Part shown: positions 1-7,060 of the stretch, one piece after another
Layout of the letters: each line of letters opens with the position of its first letter
How positions within the stretch are numbered: the first letter of the stretch is position 1
Position numbers and translations under genes: made by a program
Notes under the pieces: model-generated
Told to the model about the DNA's origin: nothing
The model's input: the letters and a program-made list of their open reading frames with translations, nothing else
Databases searched by the model: none
Source: Kiritimatiellia bacterium
GTDB taxonomy: Bacteria > Verrucomicrobiota > Kiritimatiellia > RFP12 > UBA1067
NCBI GenBank assembly: GCA_017514235.1
Contig: JAFWKK010000003.1
Location: 1-64,000, forward strand
Reading direction: 5' to 3'
DNA: 64,000 nt

Positions 1-98
1 CCGGTTGTCGGGCCTGACGGCGCGTTGATCCGCAACGGTCTAATGTTGTCCATCCGCTGAGGACAAGCCGCCGTTTTGGCGGTGGCATGCAGCCACGT

Positions 99-734
99 TT
101 ATCTTTGCAGCAGTCCGAGGCGGATGGCGATGGCCACGGCTTCGGAGCGGGAAGATGCGTCTAGGCGGGTGAAGGCGGCGCTGAGATGCGCCTTGACGCA
201 GTCGCGACCGATGCCGACCATGTTGGCGATTTCCGCGTTGTTGAATCCCTTCGCGACGTAGTTCAGCATTTCCAGCTGGCGCGGCGAAAGCTCGATCTTC
301 GGCATTTCGTACTGCAGCTGGCGTTCGACGGCGGGGCTTATGGACTTTCTTCCGGCGGCGCATTCGCGGATTGCGTTGACGAGCTCCGTCTGCGCGGAAT
401 CCTTGACCAATGCGCCTATTGCGCCGACGGCAAGTGCGCGGCGCAGGTCGTCGGATGTGCCGAACGTCGTGAGAATGAGGATTTGCGTCTCGGGATTGCG
501 CTTGCGGATTTCGGCGGTCGCGGCGACGCCGTCGAGCTTTGGCATCATGATGTCCATGATGACGACGTCCGGGTGCAGTTCCGCCGCGAGCTTGACGGCT
601 TCGGCTCCGTCCGCCGCCTCGCCGACAAGCTCCATGTCCCGCTCGATGCTGATGATGGCGGCGAGCCCCATGCGCACGACGAGATGGTCGTCGGCAAGCA
701 TCACCCTTATCTTCCTGCCTGCCTTACTGCTCAT
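99..734 (-). CDS. NarL/FixJ-family response regulator
   Basis: This is a 211-residue cytoplasmic DNA-binding response regulator. The N-terminal receiver domain has the acidic pair D15/D16 (motif ADDH), the phospho-acceptor D61 (VVIMDIMMPK), T90 and K111 (LVKDS). The C-terminal LuxR-type helix-turn-helix (about residues 148-208) starts at LSPRQLEML and contains FNNAEIANMVGIG and VKAHLSAAF. The ATG overlaps the 3' end of the upstream histidine kinase gene by 11 bases, so the two are translationally coupled and are almost certainly cognate partners. The target genes are unknown. The NarL-type output domain has no AAA+ module, so it cannot itself activate sigma-54 promoters such as those at the glutamine locus. 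Confidence 0.95.
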   Translation of the reverse strand: MSSKAGRKIRVMLADDHLVVRMGLAAIISIERDMELVGEAADGAEAVKLAAELHPDVVIMDIMMPKLDGVAATAEIRKRNPETQILILTTFGTSDDLRRALAVGAIGALVKDSAQTELVNAIRECAAGRKSISPAVERQLQYEMPKIELSPRQLEMLNYVAKGFNNAEIANMVGIGRDCVKAHLSAAFTRLDASSRSEAVAIAIRLGLLQR

Positions 735-2853
735 CGCGCTCCTCCTCGCTGATCCTGAGCGACACCGTGACGCTCGTGCCTTTGCCCGGGCTGCTTTCGA
801 CGGACATCTCCCCGTTCCGCCGCTCCACGCGTTCGCGTATGCCGGAGAGCCCGAAATGCCCTTGGGCGGGGCCTGGCGCGGTGCTCTGGTCGAAGCCGCA
901 TCCGTCGTCCTTTACGCAGAACCTGACGAGGTTCCCTCGGCATTCCCCGAACACCTTTATCTGCGACGCTTTCCCGTGGCGGACGGCGTTCACGGCGAGT
1001 TCGCGCATGATGCGCAGCATGTCGTGGGCGAGCGATTCGCTCAGGATCGAGCGCGGGATGCTGAACCGTATGAGCAGCGGAATGTCGCCAATGTGCGGCG
1101 CGAGCGTCTGGCGGATAGCGCCCGGAAGATCCTGTTCCTCGAACGTGCGGGCGCGCAGATCCCAGATGCAGCAGCGCAGTTCGTGGCGGCACGACGCCAG
1201 CATGGAACGCGCCGTGGCGAGGAAGCCTCCGGCCTTGGTCGTTCCGTCTATCCCTGAGCCTATGGCCGCGTCGATCTGGAGCGCGATGCCCGTAAGCACC
1301 TGCGAGATTGAGTCGTGCAGCTCAACGGCGAGGCGCGTCCGCTCTTCGACCCTCAGTTCCGATATGGCGCTGGACATCTGCTCGTCGCACAGCGCCCTGC
1401 CGCGCCGCTCGGAGAGGATCTTGAGCATCCTGTTCCAGACGAGTATCACGACCAGCGTAAGGACGAGTATGATGATGACTACCGCAAGCCGCCCCGGCGT
1501 CCACCACGAAGGCCGCGCCAGCTCGCGCAGGTCGTCCGGCGCGTTCACGACCACGAACGCTCCCTTCACCTTCGGGAACACGGAGTTCGGACGCCAGTTG
1601 TCCGCCACCATCACCCATACGCCGCGCACCTCCACCTTGCAACCTATCGCCAACCCCGAAATGGCGTCCGGGCACGAACTGAAGTCGATCGGCAGAAGGT
1701 TCCCCTCGCATTCCAGAATCAGCCGCCTGTCGCCCTCGTTCTGTGGAAGTCCTCGGATAATTCCCGTGACGATGACCATGTGCCCATGAAACGCCGCCTG
1801 CATCTGCTGAGGCGTGGCGCCGCCCGCCTGCTTGTATCCTTCGGGGAGTCGTACCGGAGACAGCAACGGCTTCGGATTGCCCTGCGCGGGGCGCCATCTG
1901 ACGTTGTTGAGGTTCACGGCGTAGAGATCGGTTTCGGGGAATCCCACCGCCTCTATGCGGCGACCGGCTTCAGGAACGGGAGGGGACGAGAGATTGATGA
2001 GGACAATGCTTCCGTCGTCGGTTCTCACAAGCGACTGGTCGCCTTGCCACGACGCCAAAACGGTTCCGGTGATGCGCCTTCGTTCAAGGAATGGTATTTC
2101 GCTCGGCATGAGGGATTTTACGTCCGCAATCTCAGGGGCGTTGAAGATGTCTGTCTCGTGGGTTTTTAGGGTGCGCAGGGAATTGGAGCCAATCAATATA
2201 AGAAATGGTCCAATGTGCCGTCGAATTATATTGTTTCTCCCAGATGTCCATATCCCCGTAACCTCTACTATGTTGCCAATGATGCCGTCTCTATCCGTCA
2301 TGGCGAATCTGTTCGTGGAAGCGGCCATGTAAATCGACTTCTCGCCATCCTTCAGACTGCAGTACAAAAACCGATTGTCGATGTCGTCGGAGAATGAATC
2401 GCAAATCTCGCCGCGCACGGTGACGAACTGCCCGTCATGTTGGCCAGAAAGGAGTTCTTCTACCGTCAATCGCACGGGCGGTTCCGGATTCCTGTGCGCA
2501 AGTGACGTCAATTCAAGGCATTGCGCATAGATGCCGTTGCGCTCCAGGATGACGCGCCCAGTTGCACGTACAAGGTCTCCAGCGCGTATGGGGGCATTCG
2601 TTACGGAAATACGGTTCTGCAATGCTGTCGAACCGGAATCGTCTTTGATGTAGATGCTATTATGTCCACGACTGATCTTTGAGGGATGGACGACCCATGC
2701 CGTTATGTCGAATGGAACGCCGGGCGGCGCGGCATCCATCATGCTGACGGATTTTAAGCCGTCTATGCTGCGGATCGTCTCCGCCGCGCGGACATCATGC
2801 GCGACAAAAGCGGCGCATGCAAGGGTGGCAAGGAGGGCAGAGATCGGTTTCAT
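724..2853 (-). CDS. Membrane sensor histidine kinase (HisKA_3/NarX type) with large extracytoplasmic sensor
   Basis: The start is the ATG at 2853, preceded by GGAG at a good distance. A longer reading frame from 2910 would bury the signal peptide. The 709-residue protein has a signal peptide (MKPISALLATLACAAFVAHD) and about 430 extracytoplasmic residues. These contain repeated beta-rich segments of the type SIYIKDDSGS...GDLVRATGRV, which resemble OB-fold modules. One transmembrane helix follows at about 455-474. The HisKA_3 phospho-acceptor is H513 (LAVELHDSISQVL). The HATPase_c N-box is at N622 (ELAVNAVRHG) and the G-box at DDGCGFD. It lies 13 bases downstream of the ATPase gene and overlaps the regulator gene. 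The signal it senses cannot be read from the sequence; the OB-like assignment is an inference. Confidence 0.93.
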   Translation of the reverse strand: MKPISALLATLACAAFVAHDVRAAETIRSIDGLKSVSMMDAAPPGVPFDITAWVVHPSKISRGHNSIYIKDDSGSTALQNRISVTNAPIRAGDLVRATGRVILERNGIYAQCLELTSLAHRNPEPPVRLTVEELLSGQHDGQFVTVRGEICDSFSDDIDNRFLYCSLKDGEKSIYMAASTNRFAMTDRDGIIGNIVEVTGIWTSGRNNIIRRHIGPFLILIGSNSLRTLKTHETDIFNAPEIADVKSLMPSEIPFLERRRITGTVLASWQGDQSLVRTDDGSIVLINLSSPPVPEAGRRIEAVGFPETDLYAVNLNNVRWRPAQGNPKPLLSPVRLPEGYKQAGGATPQQMQAAFHGHMVIVTGIIRGLPQNEGDRRLILECEGNLLPIDFSSCPDAISGLAIGCKVEVRGVWVMVADNWRPNSVFPKVKGAFVVVNAPDDLRELARPSWWTPGRLAVVIIILVLTLVVILVWNRMLKILSERRGRALCDEQMSSAISELRVEERTRLAVELHDSISQVLTGIALQIDAAIGSGIDGTTKAGGFLATARSMLASCRHELRCCIWDLRARTFEEQDLPGAIRQTLAPHIGDIPLLIRFSIPRSILSESLAHDMLRIMRELAVNAVRHGKASQIKVFGECRGNLVRFCVKDDGCGFDQSTAPGPAQGHFGLSGIRERVERRNGEMSVESSPGKGTSVTVSLRISEEERDEQ

Positions 2854-2866
2854 GTGTCTCCAATGG

Positions 2867-3976
2867 TCACTTGCGTCTTCGAATCCATTCGCGGAAAAAC
2901 GGACTTGCAAACTTCCAGCCCGATGAACCGAGATATACGAGCCCCGTTCTTTCCAGCGCAGATAGCGACCGCCTGATAGTCGCCGTATTTGTTATCCGAG
3001 CCTCGTCGAGAAACGCATTGGATAGCGGATGCTCTCCGCCTTGCACGGCAAGAGCCTTTAGTACGCGAAGCTGTATGTCAGTCAACGGCTTGATGAACAC
3101 GGCGTATGCTCCGTTCTCTCTGGCGAACACAAATGCAAGTCCGCGCTCGAAATGCGCGTCGTCAAGCACGTCATCAGGTTCCGACATCTGCCATATCGCA
3201 TCGCAAAGTTCCTGCACGTCGCCGGACGTTCTATCGACGAACCCAAGGATTTTTTCGAACAGCCCCCTCGGTAGTTTGCGGCGACCTGTCGCGAATCGCG
3301 CCTTTGCGAAATTGAAGAAGTCGTCGTCAGGTATGTTCCCGACGTCGAATACAGCCGCAGACTTGTAGAACGGGCTTTTCGGGGACATGAATATGCCCAT
3401 CATCGCATTTCTTGCGCTACCGAGAAAGACAAACGAGGTGTGCGACATGAACTGGATTCTTCCGCGCATGATTGACAGCACCTGTTCGCCGTCTTTGATG
3501 TCAAGCATGTCTTGAAACTCGTCGAAGACAACGCAAACCTTGCGCCCCTTGACGTGGCTTTCGATTGCGTTCATCACGGTATTGAGGGAAGAAGGGTCGG
3601 CAGAATACCTTGCATCCACTGAAATCGTGGGCAGTCCCGTCATGGCGTCTATTGTCGCAACTGGACGCAGGTGGACAAGCGCGACGAATATCTTCCGCAT
3701 GAAAGAGTCGCTAGAGTCGAACCTGGCCAGTGCGTCCACGATACGGTTGCATACATCTGGTACGGACCTTACGCCCATGAAGTCCGCGTACAGCAAGGAC
3801 CATCCGCGCATCGACGTTACTGTTTCCTTTACGAGTGACGTCTTTCCAATGCGGCGTTCCCCCTGTATCACCAGGTTCTGCCCGCTCTCTACATAGTTTG
3901 AAAGCGGCTTCGACAAATCTGGCCTGGCGCAGAAGTTCTCACCGTCCACCGAACATCCGTACTTGAATGCATTCAT
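2867..3976 (-). CDS. P-loop ATPase of the archaeal-ATPase/STAND-like group with C-terminal winged helix
   Basis: This 369-residue soluble protein has a Walker A motif at residues 39-46 (GERRIGKT) and a Walker B at about 147-153 (VCVVFDEFQ). The C-terminal region (about 300-369) looks like a winged-helix DNA-binding module (FLDEARITNTATIRRSLSALERTGLVYL is too long to quote fully; key residues are T323-L345). The ATG at 3976 has a strong ribosome-binding site, AGGAGG (3985-3990 on the other strand). It is the first gene of an operon with the histidine kinase and regulator, which is unusual: such ATPases usually stand alone. Family members are linked to selfish or regulatory functions, but the specific role is unknown. 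Confidence 0.8.
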   Translation of the reverse strand: MNAFKYGCSVDGENFCARPDLSKPLSNYVESGQNLVIQGERRIGKTSLVKETVTSMRGWSLLYADFMGVRSVPDVCNRIVDALARFDSSDSFMRKIFVALVHLRPVATIDAMTGLPTISVDARYSADPSSLNTVMNAIESHVKGRKVCVVFDEFQDMLDIKDGEQVLSIMRGRIQFMSHTSFVFLGSARNAMMGIFMSPKSPFYKSAAVFDVGNIPDDDFFNFAKARFATGRRKLPRGLFEKILGFVDRTSGDVQELCDAIWQMSEPDDVLDDAHFERGLAFVFARENGAYAVFIKPLTDIQLRVLKALAVQGGEHPLSNAFLDEARITNTATIRRSLSALERTGLVYLGSSGWKFASPFFREWIRRRK

Positions 3977-4009
3977 GCCTTTATCCTCCTCGTGGTGTTA
4001 TGGTGCTGA

Positions 4010-4038
4010 ATTGTACCATACTGTTTTGTACAGCGCAA
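4010..4038 (-). promoter_or_regulatory. Sigma-70-type promoter for the ATPase-kinase-regulator operon
   Basis: On the minus strand there is a -35 TTGCGC (4033-4038), a 17-bp spacer and a -10 TACAAT (4010-4015). The -10 is extended as TGGTACAAT, matching the TGG-TATAAT pattern found before other genes in this window. The start codon is 34 bases further on, with AGGAGG between. Confidence 0.7.
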
Positions 4039-4060
4039 GAGCGTACAGGCACACGCCCCA

Positions 4061-4076
4061 TTACCCAGTTGGGTAA
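4061..4076. promoter_or_regulatory. Palindromic operator candidate between divergent promoters
   Basis: TTACCCAGTTGGGTAA is a perfect 7-bp inverted repeat with a 2-bp centre. It abuts the -35 of the rightward promoter (4077) and sits 23 bp behind the -35 of the leftward one. The position fits a transcription factor that co-controls both units. The factor is not identifiable; the NarL-type regulator of the leftward operon is one candidate. Confidence 0.5.
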
Positions 4077-4105
4077 TTGGTTTCGGGGCGTACAAAGATT
4101 ACAAT
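4077..4105 (+). promoter_or_regulatory. Sigma-70-type promoter for the three-repeat secreted protein
   Basis: There is a -35 TTGGTT (4077-4082), a 17-bp spacer and a -10 TACAAT (4100-4105). A Shine-Dalgarno AGGAG (4123-4127) precedes the ATG at 4136. Confidence 0.65.
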
Positions 4106-4135
4106 ATGAGATATTCCTTGTTAGGAGAAAAGAAA

Positions 4136-6964
4136 ATGAAGAAACTATTGATGCTGACATGCGCGGCGGTGGCGGTGACTGCACCATTGGCCTTTGGAAC
4201 CGTTATCTACCAGAACGATTTCTCCGTGCGCGAATCAGTGCAACCTATCCCAGACTATGGCGTTGCGCGTCATGCGCAACCCTATCCGCAGGTGGCAGCA
4301 GGTTCGCAGCTCCAGCTTTGCCGCAATCCCGGTAGCGCAGCGACAGCCTCGCGTGATGTGTTTTATGCGGCGTCTGTTGGGAATGGTCGCCCCAACTACG
4401 ACGGATGGTACATGCCGTTCTTTGATACGAAGTCCAAGTTGGTTCCGCAGATAAAGAACCACGAAGGTGACAATTCATTTGCCTGGTATTCAGATACGTC
4501 AACCGCCGATAGGTGGGGCTATGTGATTCACGACATCCACAACACGTTTACAAACGGAACGCTACGCATGCAGTTTGACATGAGACCACCAACGGAGTGG
4601 GAAACAGGCTATCGCTCATACGTTCGCCTCTGCCCCGTCTTCGACAAGTACATGGACATTCTTGCGTGGAACGGCTCATACATCTGGGGCGGCAACGCAA
4701 ATGACGCCGCTGCGGCCAAGATGAATCCTGGCGAAGTCGGCTTCATCAACGTCAATTCATCGTCAGGCGACAAGACACTTACGTACCTTAACTCCGTTGA
4801 CAAGAACCAGAGGGAATCGCAGGGGCTGAGAATCAACTCAATGACTACGGACAAGTGGATTCGCTATGTCGCAACGTACTACCTTGACACGTCAAAGTTT
4901 GACATAACCGCATACCAGTTCGATGCGGGAGTTGTGCATCCAACTTTTGAGACGGCCACGCCTTCAACAGCCTACACCACGCGCAATGGAAGCTCGTTTT
5001 CGACATCAATCTCTGCCGCAACGGGTGGCATTTCAGGCATTGCTATTCACAGCCGGAGCCGTGGCTTTACTGGTACTGGACTCGACAAGAAGGTGCTTGT
5101 TGACAACATCCGCCTCTCATGGAAGGCTCCCGGTGCGGATGATTTCGACGTGTTTTACGAGAACGACTTCCATGACCGCTGGTACAAGACCGTGTGCGCG
5201 AAGGATCGAAGCACAACAGCCTCTGGATACGCATCCGAGACGACGATGGTTGCCGTTGATCCAACTTCGGAAATCACGATGGATGCACTCACCGGACAAA
5301 ACATCACGACAAACAACATAGTGCCAGAGCTTTCGTCTAATGCGTCTGTTGCGCAGCCTGAGGGCCTTGACGGCTGGAGACGCCTACCCTACATGGACGG
5401 CAACGACGCGTACTGCGCAATCAGAGCCACTACGGGGAGCGGTCTTGACACGGGCGAAGGGACGAACGTCCTCATCGTCGGTTCGTCGGAGACTGCTGCT
5501 CCCGCCACAATCCTTGTCGCCAACAAAATAGGAGAGACGTACACTTCCGGCAAGGTTCGCCTTTCGGTGGATGTGCGGCTGCCGACAGGCGTAGGTTCAT
5601 ATCCGGTGAACTATGTTGCGGACGTTCTCCGCGCAGCGGTCGGTCTCGGCAGCACGGCGCTCTATTCCTCGTCTCGCGCGTCGCTGGCGGCAAATGTCAT
5701 CGCGGGATGCGGCTACAGACGCACAATGGTCGATTCGTCCGAAAAGCATGTGCCTTATGTGTTGGCACCTTCGACAGGTGCAACTGTGCAGTATTCGCCT
5801 GAAACGACTTACGCCGAGCCGACGGTTCCGTATCTCTACCGCATGGAGTTGTCCGCAGACATCGACAATCGGACGTACGACGTCACCATTACGCCGCTTT
5901 CCTACAATACCGTTGACAGCAGTTTCGTGCCCACGAACTCGCCAATCTACATGAAGGCGGGGGTTCCGTTTGCCTCTTCCGCTACGGACATTGGGTCTTT
6001 CTATCTCTATGGTTTCGGAATCCGCACCACGGAGAGTCTTAATCTCGTCATGAAGAGCCGCGTCAATTTTGACAACATCCGCATATGGCGGCAGGCGACC
6101 GGTGCGGCGTCTGAGGCGCTCGTCTATTTCAACGACTTCAAGATGCGTACGTGCGCTTCGTCCGGTGAAACACCGTCTGTTGCCCGCGCTACGGGCTACA
6201 TTGCGGAGCAGTACGACCTCGACGATGGACCGGATCATTGGCGACGCAGAAGCGTGACAGGGGACGAGGGCTATTGGGCAACGGCAACGGTACGCAACGA
6301 CGGCGGGAATCAATTCCTTGCGCTTGGCCGCGAGAAGGAGTCGGGCGTGAGAGTTCAGGTGGCAAATATGCTTGGAACATCCTTGACGGCTCCATTCAGA
6401 TTCATTGTCGATGTGCGGCCTCCTGCCGGATGGCGCACGGACAGTGGCTTTGCGCTTGTCTCTCTTGGCTGTGCGCAGATGGATCAGACGCAAATAACCG
6501 AGGAGATGTTCAATTCTCACCGTCTGATGGCGTTTGGATTTTGCGATGTCGCAGGAACTGCTTACTGTCCATGGTCGCGTTCGAGAATGCAGCCTGTCGC
6601 CTACACGACTGCGAACGGCGTGGAGACGGAGGTTCAACTTTGTGCCCCGGCTGCGATCTCGAATGATCGTTGGTATCGTTTCAGAGTAACGGTCTCGCCG
6701 AATGAAAACAAATATAGCGTCCGCCTTTACGATATGGGCACGACGCATCCGACCGTTCAATCCGCAACGGGTGTCCTTGTTGGCTCGGCAAGCGATCTTT
6801 TATTCCTCAACGATCTCGATAGTGGTGATGGAATCTCCGCATTCAACATCCATGCCTACGGCATGGGCGGCGTTGTCGGTGAGGCGGGCGTCGATTCGGG
6901 AAACGTATTGGTTGACAACATCTGCGTTACGGCATGCCCAGGAATGATGATTGTTATCCAGTAA
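4136..6964 (+). CDS. Large secreted protein with three divergent tandem beta-rich repeats
   Basis: The start ATG at 4136 has AGGAG eight bases upstream; an in-frame ATG at 4106 lacks a ribosome-binding site and would bury the signal peptide (MKKLLMLTCAAVAVTAPLAFG). The 942-residue product has three related units of about 300 residues. They begin IYQNDFSVRE (about 21), FYENDFHDRW (about 339) and VYFNDFKMRT (about 662). Each closes with a DNI motif: VDNIRLSW, FDNIRIWR, VDNICVTA. The units look like concanavalin-A/LamG-type jelly rolls, but I do not recognise a named family. The C-terminus is GMMIVIQ, matching a tail shared with two other surface proteins in the window. It is probably a cell-surface or secreted glycan-binding protein; no catalytic site is recognised. 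Confidence 0.8.
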   Translation: MKKLLMLTCAAVAVTAPLAFGTVIYQNDFSVRESVQPIPDYGVARHAQPYPQVAAGSQLQLCRNPGSAATASRDVFYAASVGNGRPNYDGWYMPFFDTKSKLVPQIKNHEGDNSFAWYSDTSTADRWGYVIHDIHNTFTNGTLRMQFDMRPPTEWETGYRSYVRLCPVFDKYMDILAWNGSYIWGGNANDAAAAKMNPGEVGFINVNSSSGDKTLTYLNSVDKNQRESQGLRINSMTTDKWIRYVATYYLDTSKFDITAYQFDAGVVHPTFETATPSTAYTTRNGSSFSTSISAATGGISGIAIHSRSRGFTGTGLDKKVLVDNIRLSWKAPGADDFDVFYENDFHDRWYKTVCAKDRSTTASGYASETTMVAVDPTSEITMDALTGQNITTNNIVPELSSNASVAQPEGLDGWRRLPYMDGNDAYCAIRATTGSGLDTGEGTNVLIVGSSETAAPATILVANKIGETYTSGKVRLSVDVRLPTGVGSYPVNYVADVLRAAVGLGSTALYSSSRASLAANVIAGCGYRRTMVDSSEKHVPYVLAPSTGATVQYSPETTYAEPTVPYLYRMELSADIDNRTYDVTITPLSYNTVDSSFVPTNSPIYMKAGVPFASSATDIGSFYLYGFGIRTTESLNLVMKSRVNFDNIRIWRQATGAASEALVYFNDFKMRTCASSGETPSVARATGYIAEQYDLDDGPDHWRRRSVTGDEGYWATATVRNDGGNQFLALGREKESGVRVQVANMLGTSLTAPFRFIVDVRPPAGWRTDSGFALVSLGCAQMDQTQITEEMFNSHRLMAFGFCDVAGTAYCPWSRSRMQPVAYTTANGVETEVQLCAPAAISNDRWYRFRVTVSPNENKYSVRLYDMGTTHPTVQSATGVLVGSASDLLFLNDLDSGDGISAFNIHAYGMGGVVGEAGVDSGNVLVDNICVTACPGMMIVIQ

Positions 6965-7060
6965 TCTGAACAGAATAAATAGAGTGACGCTGGACAAAAT
7001 GGCATTAAGGACGATTGCCTTCGCCTCTTCGTCAGGCTTGCGGATGGACGGTCTCTTGAC

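Noticed and set aside
67..86. CCGCC/GGCGG hairpin after the response-regulator gene
   Set aside because: The stem is only five bases and no U-tract follows; such stems are expected by chance at this GC content.
99..2853. The two-component system as activator of the sigma-54 promoters
   Set aside because: The regulator has a NarL-type output and lacks the AAA+ domain required for sigma-54 activation.
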